From assembly GCA_027886185.1 (NCBI GenBank), contig WOAB01000093.1, positions 6,386,001 to 6,450,000 of the forward strand: a stretch of 64,000 nt of DNA. Reading direction: 5' to 3'. Made by a program: the position numbers and the translations under genes. This DNA comes from Rheum nobile (Eukaryota > Streptophyta > Magnoliopsida > Caryophyllales > Polygonaceae). The notes below the pieces were generated by a model. The model saw only the letters and a program-made list of their open reading frames with translations, searched no databases and was not told where the DNA came from. Of the stretch, positions 33,661 to 44,263 are shown one piece after another. Positions within the stretch are counted from its first letter, which is position 1. Each line of letters starts with the position of its first letter.

Positions 33661-34250
33661 CCTTTTATTTAAAAGATAATGTTTTGTTCAAATGATCTGT
33701 TACAGGCCTATACTATGGTCTGACAGGACGATGCCTAAAATGCCTCACAGGGGAAAAATGCAAGTGGGCCGACGAGCTCCCCTTGATACTATGGTCTGAC
33801 AGGACGATGCCTAAAAATGCAACAGGACAGAGCCCGTTCTCACTAATCTATGGAAGCGAAGCGGTCATCCCCGATGAGTTACTCGTCCAAACTGCCAGAT
33901 ACGGACTCCAAACCCCTGAACAAAACGACGTCGAATTAGGTCACAATCTCGATACCATAACCGAGACCAGAGAGAAAGCCAGAATCCAAATGGTCTGATA
34001 CCAGCAACAAGTCGCCCGGAGCTATAACAAAAACGTCCGAGCTAAAATCTTTAAGTTAGGAGACTGGGTCCTCAGGAAGATGTTCCAGAACACCAGAGAT
34101 CCAACCGACGGGAAAATAGCACCCCAATGGGAAAGGCCTTACCTCATCAAGGAAATCGTCAGACAAGGGGCATACCGATTAGAAACAAAGGACGGACAAT
34201 CGATCCCTAGAAGCTGGAACGCGACCCACTTAAAGTTGTATCATTTCTAA
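33661..34250 (+). pseudogene. Element D integrase remnant
   Basis: The zinc-binding part and nearly all of the D,D,E core are missing. What remains starts at KWADELPLILW and continues with GQSPFSLIYGSEAVIP and the C-terminal RSYNKNVRAKIFKLGDWVL ... THLKLYHF, ending at TAA 34248-34250. A TGA near 33996 lies where CGA is expected. A 31-bp direct repeat (33710-33740 and 33786-33816) marks the deleted junction. Confidence 0.85.
33710..33816 (+). repeat. 31-bp direct repeat at the integrase deletion of D
   Basis: The word starting ATACTATGGTCTGACAGG occurs at 33710 and 33786, 76 bp apart. Only the second copy is in its natural reading context, so the first was added during the rearrangement. Confidence 0.9.
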
Positions 34251-34898
34251 AACCTTCTTTTTTTTACATTTTTTAATATCTATTCGATTACAGTTCATTT
34301 GAATTACGTCACTGACTTAAGCATCGGAGGGCCGTTGGGTTACCCCCCAACGGTCACCCCAAGACCTTTCTTTTTTCGTACTCTTAACCACAAAACGAAC
34401 AGGAACAAGAGGCCTCGAAGATGAAACACGACATTCAAACTCAAAAGGATATCCTTACAAAATAGAAAACAACGCTTACAAACACACAAATCGATCGACA
34501 CACGGGGAGTAGAGGAACAACAAACTACAAACTATTTATGAGACTTGTCCTGTCAAAAGGTACTCGTCTTTACCCTTACATTACATACAACTCCTCTTCG
34601 GATAAACAAAGCATGCTACATTAAACATTCACAATTACAGGTCATCACGACCAAACATTTCGCGTTGATGGCCAAGACGCGACTGACAAAATCCACCTGC
34701 AAAAAAACACACAAGAAAAACACTAGGTATGTGACAACCACTAAAATGTTTACAAAATACGCGACCCGCAATGGCGGACGGGTCACCAAAACATTATCCG
34801 TCCCATCACCACGATGGGGCATAACACATTGTCTAAAAATGTTTAAAGTAAAGCGTCCACAATACACCAAAAGAAACATTGTCATTTATCAAACCAAG
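34251..34898. other. Element D region between pol and antisense gene
   Basis: No coding signal. It would contain the 3' untranslated part of the antisense gene. A plus frame of 122 codons at 34545-34913 is K/T-rich without family resemblance and overlaps the antisense coding end. Confidence 0.5.
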
Positions 34899-36733
34899 TT
34901 AGGACTCGCCTGACTTCTCATTGACTTCCACAGGGACAACATCTTGACCCTCAGTCGCCTCAGGAAGTCCCTTGGATACATCCACGACGTCTTCTGCAAC
35001 CGCCTCAGTATCGACCTCCTCCCCCTGTTCGCCTTCACCAAGGCCCAACAATCTGAACAGCTCGTCGCCCGGATTACCACGAGGATACAAGAGGTCCATA
35101 TTTGCCTTTGCGTCCTCAATCTTCCAAGTCGAATGAGCCCCCGCGGCATACTCCTCCATCATTTCAATACGAGACTTGAGATAGAAATACGTCCCGACAT
35201 CGGTGGCGACATGGGCATCCTTCATACGAACCTCCTCAACACTACCCTCAAGCTCTACGAGCCGGGCTTGCACCTCCGCCAGCTTCTTCTCGGACAGTGC
35301 TTGCTTGCCCTCAGCGGCCTTGACGCGCCCATTAGCAACCTTCAGTTGACCTTCAACCTCGGCTACCCGCGCATCAGCTTGGTCGCTCAAATCTTATACA
35401 TTGGAGAACGCGACGATTGAGTATTGAAGAGCCTGCAAACAAACAATGTAAAAAGACATAAGCAAAAAGAAACGAAAACGTGTGTACTAGCTGAAAACTT
35501 CATACAAGATCCTTTCTCACTTACTCTCCAAGCGGCCGCTCCGGCCTCGTCGATATAATCAACAGGGTGCAAGTCGCCAATCTTCTTCTTAGGTTCTGAG
35601 TCCAAAGTATGGAGCAATTCTTCCAAATCTCTTCCCCTCATCATGCCCACCGAAAGCCCCGGAGCACCAGTCGTTTTCCTTTTCGCCCCTGAAATTTTAG
35701 ACTATGGCGAATCTAAAGCAATGATCCTCGTAAGGGCTTTAGCTTCACCTTTTGCCGATGAAGAAGCTTTTGCCGCCAACAGCTTTTGATCCAAGAGACT
35801 GTTTCCGGACAAGCGAGCACTCGATCTCGCACCCCGAGATACTGTCACGCAAGTACAAACATATAAACATATGGTCACTCCAAAGACCACCCATACACAT
35901 ACTTGAAGGAACGAACAATTACCTTTGGTAACGGTAGTGGATGGAGTCTCCATGAAAATAGACACATGTGAGCAGAAGTTAACAAGACATCAAAACACAA
36001 AAGTTTCAAAGGCTAATACGATACCTGATGTCCTCCAGACGTCACGCAAGAAAGAGTAGTCGAATACCCCCTCGAGCGACCTCCTTTCAACAAAGAAAAA
36101 TCGCGACCTCCATCCATGATCGTTAACATTGAAATTTAGGGCGATTGGTTCTCTGTCTGACTGAAGGCGCAATTGAAAGCGAGAAGAACTTCAACTACTC
36201 AAGTAATACGAATACCAGAGAGCATCAAAATCGAAATCAATCTCGACACTGGACACTAAAAGATCAACTACCCTAAGGAGACGCCATGCATGTGGCATCA
36301 CCTGACATGGGGCAAGATTAAGAACAGACAAGAAGTTCCTCACCAAACTCGAAAAAGGGAAAGAATGACCTATTCTGAAGGGATACTCAAAAAAGCAAAC
36401 CCATCCGTCGCGACACCAGTCGGCCCATTCTTGAGGCAAAGGGAGGCGAGCGACCATTTCGGAAGGGAACTGGCCTACTTCTAGAATCATGTCCAACTCC
36501 GACTGAGTCAAAGTTCCGGCTAAGGAATCCTCTGGGCTAAGGAGATCCGAGGGGGAGAAATCTCTATCTTTCTTGCTGACAACAGAAGACGAAGCTTTGG
36601 ACTTCTTTGACCTCGGAAGCGACATTGTTCGAAAAGAAACGGTAAGAAATTCGAAAAAGCTCTTACCTTTGAAGACTAGAAACCCTTCGTGAGTAGAAAG
36701 AGGATGGTGAAAAGAAAGGGAAGTGACTGCCAT
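34899..36733 (-). pseudogene. Antisense spliced gene of element D (gypsy-type transposon domain, coiled coil)
   Basis: This gene runs opposite to D. Exon 1 (start ATG at 36625, or 36733, to 36025) reads SQSELDMILEVGQFP-like sequence, then WADWCRDGWVCFFEYPFRI, PFSSLVRNFLSVLNLAP, and after an in-frame TGA (36193-36191) HGWRSRFFFVERRSL. This pattern matches the Pfam-type 'putative gypsy type transposon' domain as I recall it. Further exon pieces end at 35923 and span 35841-35525. A GTAAGT donor there and the acceptor TTTGTTTGCAG| before 35432 give phase-matched joining into the last exon (35432-34899), a coiled coil and acidic tail. TAG near 35702 and TAA at 35396-35394 break it. Antisense extra ORFs are known in Tat-lineage elements; the function is unknown. 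Confidence 0.75.
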
Positions 36734-36894
36734 TTATGGGGAAACTGCTTGCTCAGGGTCAAACCTGCCGACCAATAGAAAAGTACCACGTCATCGATCC
36801 ATTACAGTGAAATCGGCAAGAGGGAGATCACGTTCGGAGGAGGCTTTGGAAAAAATCCAACTGTCCCTCAACAGCTGCTTTCGGCCCAATTCGA

Positions 36895-36908
36895 TTTTTT
36901 GGGGCTAT
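36895..36908 (+). other. Element D polypurine tract region
   Basis: TTTTTTGGGGCTAT directly precedes the 3' LTR. The purine core is short (GGGGC). Confidence 0.5.
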
Positions 36909-37521
36909 TGTTGGGCCTCATCCTTAACAGACCCTCGCCAAAGCAGCCTAATGGACGGAGTGGCCTTCCCATCTGGAGTGATCGTCTGATTAAACGGCGA
37001 GCGAGGATCTCGCCCACGACGAGATCGGAGAAGTTATTGAACCCCAGATTATGGGGGTTAATATATCGGACCATGCAGTCATTACAACCCGCGTAATCAA
37101 TCATAAATATTGTAAGATCATGGCCATTTGGTAATCAAAGCCGACGAGCGAAGATCACGGAGGCCAAACGACTAGTTTAGCTAATCTTTGGAAATTAAAT
37201 GTGTATATAAGAGGATTTGAGATCATTGTAAAGGACACGAATTTGACAGAATACGAAGTACTATCTACTACTCTCTTGCTTACACTCATCATAGCTCTCA
37301 AGCTCGAATCTTCATTTCAGTATCGAAGCGACCGACGATTAGATCCTTTGATTCGACCAGTCTCTTATTCGGAAGAGATAAACTTGTCTTTGCATCTTTC
37401 TAATCTTATTTCGTCTAGATCTTTGTTTGATTTGGATCATTCAGATATAATCAATATTATTATTGTCTAGTTGCCCTTCTTAAGGCGATTTAGGTCGGTT
37501 CGATCTTTTCGCCCCAAAACA
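36909..37521 (+). repeat. Element D 3' LTR
   Basis: It starts TGTTGGGCC and ends AAAACA, with its TATA box at 37203-37210. It is followed by the GTTAC duplication. Confidence 0.95.
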
Positions 37522-38337
37522 GTTACTATCATTGTCTCTCGAATAAAAACCGATAGACGATATATAACCCGGATACTCTCACTCAAATTCGATCTTGTTT
37601 TTGATTTTTTCCTTTCGATTTCTCCCGGATTATATTCGTTAAGTAGTCCACTAAAACGCCCATGAATTAATTGAAGCATTAGAGCCCAAACGGGGCCTAA
37701 TATCGCGGCCAAACCTCCATTGATGAGCATGGGAAACTCGACTGGCAAGGGGAAAAAGGAGATGAACAGTACCCAGCCAGCGTTTGGCATATTTGCACTT
37801 TTGGCCCTAACTTTTCATGTTGGGGCAAAAATGCCCTTAAATAATTGTTGAAAAATTACAAAAATTACCCAAACTTTCCCAAACTTAATTATTTTAATAA
37901 TTAAGTTTAGCCCAAAATTAATATTTAGAAAAATTAATATTTAGAAAAAATTACCCAAAATTACCCAAACTTTAGCCCAAAATTAATATTTAGAAAAATT
38001 AACTTAGGCTAAAATAGGCTTAACTTAGGCTAAGACAAACTTAAGTTACAATTCCTATGGCTTTAACCATATTTAAATCCTTTAACAAAAAATGTTAAAC
38101 TTGATCTAAATATTCTAGGTTAAATTTTATAAGTGTTATTTAAATTTAGAATCAACATAATGTTAAAAATAAATTTAATTAATTCACAACTTTAAAGTTG
38201 TACAACTTATATTAAGAATCTCTATTTCATTTCTATTTTTAAAATTATGAAATAAATACCAAAAATTCATTTATTAGAAATAGAGTTGGGTAAATTACAT
38301 AAATACCCTTAATAAATTTAAGGGTTATTACATTCAT

Positions 38338-38417
38338 GGCCTTGCTCCGAGTTGGGCTGTGTTGCTAAATGGGTTTTTCTCCCATTTGGACCTTGCATTT
38401 GGGCCAGGCTAAATACA
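38338..38417 (-). repeat. Element C 3' LTR, start of U3
   Basis: In element sense it starts TGTATTTAGCCTGGCCC at 38417, preceded by a purine-rich tract (GAGGGGATGTGTGGGAGC, 38418-38435). It ends at the target site of solo LTR E. Confidence 0.55.
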
Positions 38418-38589
38418 GCTCCCACACATCCCCTCAAGCCACGCGGTCGAGGTCCCATCCGGCCGGGGGGCTTGATCTTCAAAGGAGTTGGCTGGCTTGG
38501 TATGGTCGTGAACCTCCTCAACTGGTCGTGAAAGAGGAGAGTGTTTTTCTTGCCATTATTGTTAGACAGACGGTAGGCCCCACATATCC

Positions 38590-39645
38590 CTTCTGGAATG
38601 ACGACTATAAAAAGGGCAATTTCGTTTCATTTCTTGCTCAGATCTCTCTTCCTTCTTTGCTCAGATTGCTCTAAATACTTGCTTTGCACACTTGCCCTAG
38701 ACGATTGCTCTTGTATTTACTCTGACACTTACTTCTTTCCTTGCAGCTCCTCGCTTGTCCGGGTCCTTCGAATCAAACACAGATTCACTTGCTTCTTCTT
38801 TTTCTCTTTACAGATGGCTAGGTTGTGCGGTGGTCGGAGGGAAGGGGTTCCCTTCGAGCCGAGAGGATATTGTTCCTTGGAGCTCGCGAATTGTGATGCC
38901 AGGTTATGCCGGCAGCATCGTGTGAAATCTCTATGAATGTGGCTCTGAGCGCTTATGGGTCGTTACCTCTGATTCTCCTCCTCAATCCCTCTTCCAAAAG
39001 GGACGGGAATGCCTCAGGTAGAGGTGATTCAAGGGAGGTGGGATGTGGCTGACGTCTCTCAAGACGCTCTTGGCTTTGGAGCACCGCGGCTGCCTAGACG
39101 AGAAGGGGAAATCGTCTTCCGGTCCAGGGGATGTAGGGCGAAGTGGAGCAGGGGTAGTGATGGCTGTGTTTTGCTTCCATGCGAATGGAGGGGCCCTTCT
39201 TCGCCTTGCCGACTTCCAGGCCGTGGCGCATAGGGTGGTTGTGGTGCTTGAGGCCGCGGACTGGGGGTGCGTGCCGGTGGTTCCATGCGGTTGGGGAGGA
39301 GAAGATGATCCTCAGAGACTCCCCAGTAAGAGGGAGTCAAGCTGGCCTTTTTCTCCTTCATGGCGGGATCCGCTTGCATCTTTCCCTCCGCGGGTTTCAC
39401 TAGCTCTTCGGGCTTGGGGTGGAGTCGGAGGGGGCGTGAGTCATGTTCACGTTCGCCTCGAATCCCTAAGCTTGTAGCTTTCGCGGAGGCCTTAGAGCTT
39501 GCGGCTCACGACGACGCTCGCCTTCCTTCTCGTCCTTGTTCTCCTATTTTGTTAGATTCTTTTGTGTACACTCGCGACTGAAATGAGCTGGCTACTTGTA
39601 ATCTCTCCTTGTAATCTTGATCGACGTGAATAAAGAATAAGATTT
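38590..39645 (+). pseudogene. Antisense gene-like unit of element C
   Basis: On the strand opposite to C, a TATA box (CTATAAAAAG, about 38605-38614) is followed by a pyrimidine-rich leader. Two splice-acceptor-like sites follow (TTTCCTTGCAG near 38745 and TCTCTTTACAG ending at 38813). An ATG at 38814 begins MARLCGGRREG and stops after about 40 codons. A GC-rich frame of 144 codons lies at 39043-39477. A polyadenylation motif AATAAAGAATAAG occurs near 39630. Position (between pol and 3' LTR) and orientation equal those of D's antisense gene. No protein family is recognised, and the frames are broken. Confidence 0.5.
38605..38614 (+). promoter_or_regulatory. TATA box of the antisense unit in C
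   Basis: CTATAAAAAG, about 210 bp before the first clear ATG and in divergent orientation to the LTR promoter of C. Confidence 0.5.
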
Positions 39646-39649
39646 TTGC

Positions 39650-41242
39650 TCACTCAGGCAAGGTTCTTGTCTCCTCCTCGTAAATTCCTTGAACCTGATT
39701 AACCACCACCTCAGAGTCGCTGTAACAAGTCAGGCTTTGCGCCCCATTCACAAGGGCTAACTCAATTCCCGCCAAGAGACCCTTATACTCTGCTTCATTG
39801 TTAGTGGCCTCGAATTCCAAGGCCAGTGTGTAATCCATTATTTCTCCTCTCGGGGATGTGAGGACCATCCCGGCTCTGTGGCCTCCCTCGTCTACCGCTT
39901 CATTAGACAAAAGTACCCAACAAGTCAATGCCCATGTTGCTTCCACGATGGCCTCATCCCTGAAGCTGGCCTCGACAAGAAAGTCGGCGAGAGATTATGC
40001 CTTGAGCTCGACCACCCACCTCGTCATCCTGCCTGAGAGGGTAGGTCGATGGAGCAGGTTCTGCAATGGGAAGTCAGAGAGCACCTGCACAAGATGACCC
40101 TGGAAGTTTGACCTCAACTTACGAGCATCTATGACTACTGCGAAAGCCAACTTTTCCACGGACGAGTATCACGTCTCCGCGGCCAGCATGGTCTTGCTCA
40201 CAAACTAGACTGGTACTCGTGTGTCCTTCACAATGAATGCGTTGACCGCGGTATCCCCCATAACAATATAAAGTTGGAGGTTCTCTACATGTGTGGGCGC
40301 CACCAGGGTGGGTAATCGCTTCAAGTGGCCCTTCAAGTCCTCAAAGGCCGTCGCGCACTCCGGCGTCCACTCAAAGTTGTAGACCTTTCGGAGGGCCTTG
40401 AAGAAAGGGAGACTTCTTTCCAACAGGCGAGCACAAAATCTGCCCAAGTAGTTTACTGCGCCCAAGAAGTGTTGTACCTCTTTAACATTCCGCAGGGCAG
40501 TCATTGCCAATATTGCTTCAACTTTCTCCGGGTTGACATCGATTCCTCTGGTGTTGACTAGGAAACCTAAAAACTTGAATGCTTGCACTCCAAAGACACA
40601 CTTCTCGGGGTTCAGACTCATTCCATTGCTTCTTAGGGTATTGAAGATTTTGCGGAGGTCGACCGCGTACTCGGAAGCGTATCGACTCTTCACTACGATA
40701 TTGTCCACATACGCTTCCACCGTCTTGCCTCTTAGATCATAGAAGATGCGGTCTATGAGCATCTGGAAAGTTTCCCCCGCGTTCTTGAGGCCGAAAGGCA
40801 TAACACGATAACAATAAGTTCCCGCCTCCGTAATGAAAGTCGTATGCTCTTCGTCACGGGGATTCATTTTGATTTGGTTGTAGCTGGAATATACATCGAG
40901 GAAACTTAGGGCTTCATGCCCTGTTGTGGAGTCTAACAAGTGGTCAATAGAGGGGAGTGGGTAGCTATCCTTGGAGCAAGTCTGGTCAAGGTCGGTGAAG
41001 TCTACACACATTCGCCACTTGCCGCTAGATTTCTTGACCATGACCACATTGGCCAGCCAGGTTGGGTACTGAACCTCGCAGATGAATACAGCCGACAGGA
41101 GCTTGATAATCTCTTCACGGGCTCCTTCGGCCTTGTCACTGGCTTGCTTTTGCTTTTTCTGCCTCACGGGCTTAGTCCCTTGGATGATGTTCAAGATGTG
41201 GGTCATCAGCGTCCGGTGGATACCGATTAGATCTTTCGACGT
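39650..41242 (-). pseudogene. Element C RT, RNase H and truncated archaeal RNase H
   Basis: RT (41206 to about 40500) contains CVDFTDLDQTCSKDSYPLP, FLDVYSSYNQI and VMPFGLKNAGETF. Its catalytic box reads YVDNIVVKS, where the family has YVDD, so the second catalytic aspartate is lost. RNase H follows with stops near 40206, 40168 and 40003. The archaeal-type RNase H (LTSPRGEIMDYTLALEFEA, then NNEAEYKGLLAGIELAL) breaks off at 39655 next to the antisense unit, and integrase is missing. A TAG at 41242 replaces an expected TGG. Confidence 0.9.
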
Positions 41243-41814
41243 CTAGGCAAATATGTCCCTGGACTTACCCATTATCTCTTCAATTTTCTCTTGATCATTC
41301 ACACCTAAGCGGGTCCCTAAGAATAGCCTCTCGTTTTCCTTGCAGAAAGGGGTTATTGCTCTTGTTTCCTCATTCCCGACGATCGGATGGACTTGCTCAT
41401 GTAATTCCAAACCGGCTTGCTCTCGAGCTCCTTCCAAGGATCCTGCTTTCGACCCGAGCTCTTGAACTTGTAACACTTGTTCTGCAAGACCCTTTCCTTT
41501 CAGACTGGTTAAATAGCACACCCGACTCTCTGTTTGTTGGTTTTTCGATTCTTCTATATCTCCGCGGACTGAAAACTTTACCTTGAGGTGATATACCGAT
41601 GCAACAATCTGGAATTTGTTGAGAGACACCCGCCCTAGAATTGCTTTGTACGAGAAGGGTATTCTTATGACCATAAAGTCTACTGACTCGAACCTACACA
41701 TGCTTCCCTCATCCCCCTGGATGAGGTCCAGGGTGACAACGCCGGAGACGACAACCCTCTCTCTTGAGAAACTGACTAATGAGCAATCGGTGGGTCAGAG
41801 CTCTTGTAACACCC
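41243..41814 (-). pseudogene. Element C protease, second part
   Basis: It continues the protease interrupted by B. A TGA lies a few codons after the junction, then RVVVSGVVTLDL, FMVIRIPFSYKAILGRVSL and ASVYHLKVKFSV follow, the family pattern for the flap and GRP-like region. Past that the frame holds a charged linker (to 41243) leading to RT. Confidence 0.8.
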
Positions 41815-44227
41815 CCAAAACTGAACCCTTTTGGAAATGTATTACCGCCAGTGACCCCAGTGTTCCTTACCGAGATCACCCAAGGCTTTACCAAAAATAC
41901 ATTTTATGAAATGCGATTGATACACAAAGATCAAGCATTAAATTCCAAAACATAACATTGTCAAGGAAACAAGAGTTACGGGATTACAACCCAATCCCGA
42001 ATAGGTCAAAACATAGTTTAAACCAAACACAGCGGAAGACTAAGAAAATACATTACAAACGGAGTTATTGTCCAAAGGATCATAACCTGATTAAAGAAAT
42101 AATTAAAACATTCAAAAACCACCGCCGACTCCATAGTCCTTCTAATCTTCTGAGCTACTTCTTAACTGATGTGCCGAATCGAACGGATGACACTAGCCAA
42201 CCATGCAAGGGAAAATATTGGTTGGTTAGTCTAAATGAATAGACTAGCAAGGGTATAAAGCAGACTGGTTCGAAGCAGTTGTATTAGGTTAGACTCTTCG
42301 TCCCTCGAATAATAATCGAGTATGCTTGTCAACCACCATACTCCTACTGGAATAAACAAGAGGTATGCACAAGAGAAGATTCTGGAAGACTGAATCTTCA
42401 CAGAAATCGACTCGAAAAGAGACTCCAAGAGATTGAGTCTTTAAGGAAGTAATGACAAATCTAGAATATTACAGAATCATACAACAATGATTTAAAACTG
42501 ACTGAGATGCTTCGGTTCACGACCAACCTCATCGCTTACAGCGAATCCAGATTGGAAAGAGAACGTACTACATTCAAGTCAAGACGAGTTTTCCTAGCTG
42601 CACTGAACTTAGCTGCACTACTCGCCCAAGGTGTATTAATTATGTGCGTCAAGGTAGCACTTATCTGATTTATGTTTCAAAACACACATCACATTATAGA
42701 CTTTTACATGTGTACCCCACCAATGGGACGACACATCTTAGTATACGTTTCGTCGAGAGTGACGTATATCGAAAGGTTTGTGACACCAGCTAAGTGTCCT
42801 GTCTCTACACACTTGTGAAAGAGACCGATCATGATCTTAGAATAGTACCAGATGGGGACGAGCCATCCCGATACCAGATTATAAAGAAATGACTGGACAG
42901 AGTCCGAGTAACGTTCCTATTTAACAGTGCTAACTAAACAATTACAACACCATAACATTTACAGGATAAATCCACATAAAGGCCCGAAAGGCGATCACAG
43001 ATAATAGCGTTGTTCTAACAGATATACAACCTATTATATGATTTTCAAAACAGTTTATCAAAACCGTTTCCAGACAAACAGAATATTCATTCCAAATTAA
43101 TTACTCAGATAAACTACTGATAATTAATGTAAATATGGAACGAATGAGCAAGAGCGAACCGCCACTTGCCTTACTCCGCAGAATAGTCTAAAGACGTCAC
43201 TGGATTCCGGGCTCGACACGGTATAGTTCCGACAGCACAACAACCTTCGAGTCGACCCATAAAAGGAACCCTAAGTTAGATCCGACATAAACAGTACGAA
43301 TCTAAACACGGCGAAAGAACACGAAAGGAAAGATGCCATGACGACAACCGACCAAGCCAAAGCCACGAAGGCGTTCTGGGCACTGGCAGCGGTCGCCGTT
43401 CTTGGTGGCGGTCGCCGTATTCATCACGGCGGTCGCCGCGAAGAACACGGCGGTCACCGTGATGAACTCAGACGACACAGAATGAGAGAAAACTCACCCT
43501 AAAACACGAGTGCGTTTCGACCCCTTTCAGCCTGGCTTGGTTTCTGACCTTCCAAGGCAACCACAAGGCTTCACAAAGGCTGCTGGAAACACCACTAACA
43601 ACACCGACGAAAGCTTCGAAATTTCCGGCGAAGGCACAACTCCGGCGAGAGGCGAATTTGGCAGAGGTTTGGTGCTTGGATGGCTCAAAACCTCTCCCCC
43701 AGCACCTCCTTTTATAGCCAACACATCTGGAGTTCGAAGACGAGGGCCTAGAGCTACTGCGGCGCTCGCCAGAAACAACGCCGGCGACCAACGGGCAACG
43801 ATTGCTGGGCAACGATGACGGCACTTACGGCGGTCGCCGTAATTTACGGCGGTCGCCGCGGGATGACATATCAGCTGCCTCCTCGGGTGTTGGAAAGGCG
43901 GGCGCCGTATCTTTACGGTGGTGGCCGTGCTTGGGTCTCACGACGGCGGTCGCTGCGACTTTACGGCAGTCGCCGTGACCCTTTTTCCCGCCCGTTCAGC
44001 TTTGAACGGATAAGACATTAAACCGGGATAAAAATTATCGTACGCGAACGACAATTAAAATCTAAGGCACCTTGTCTGTATATTATTTCACTGAGAAAAA
44101 TATTACAGATACAGAGCACATTACAGAATGTCTCAAGCTACCTGAATTAAATCCGACGTACACAACGGGTACTCGGGAAAATTCCATAATTCCCAAAATA
44201 ACCTTACAAAAAATACGGGGTATCACA
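41815..44227 (-). repeat. Element B 3' LTR
   Basis: It is 2413 bp. The TATA motif (TATAAAAGG, minus strand) lies near 43711-43717, so most of the LTR is downstream of the promoter. Repeated GGCGGTCGCCGT motifs occur at about 43390-43460 and 43825-43990. It has two segments (around 43614-43655 and 44065-44135) that are absent from the other copy. Confidence 0.95.
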
Positions 44228-44263
44228 TCTCCTCCCCCTTACAAGAAGTTTCGACCCCGAAAC

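Larger units (their letters stand above)
20746..37521 (+). mobile_element. Element D: full-length Tat-like retrotransposon (TSD GTTAC)
   Basis: Identical-length LTRs (613 bp) at 20746-21358 and 36909-37521 are flanked by perfect GTTAC at 20741-20745 and 37522-37526. The PBS at 21362-21379 matches the 3' end of plant tRNA-Lys(CUU) over 18 bases. A purine-poor PPT (TTTTTTGGGGC) precedes the 3' LTR. The order is gag, protease, RT, RNase H, archaeal RNase H, a deleted integrase, and then an antisense spliced gene. Element H (24104-31841) interrupts the RT. Without H the element is about 9.0 kb. By eye the LTRs differ at about 4% of sites. Confidence 0.95.
20258..38332 (-). mobile_element. Solo LTR E (Tekay-like), split by element D
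   Basis: Its parts are 20258-20745 and 37527-38332. In plus orientation it starts TGTAACACCCCC and ends GGTTATTACA, the inverse of the TGTAATACCC...GGTGTTACA ends typical of Tekay/Del LTRs and similar to element B. The flanks are GTCAT (20253-20257) and TTCAT (38333-38337), a target duplication with one mismatch. About 1.29 kb once D and one GTTAC are removed. No internal region exists, so it is a solo LTR inserted in C's 3' LTR. Confidence 0.8.

Noticed and set aside
43468..43824. ORFs in the LTRs of B near the GC palindromes
   Set aside because: They occur in non-coding LTR DNA, are altered by the indels between the two copies and have no similarity to known proteins.
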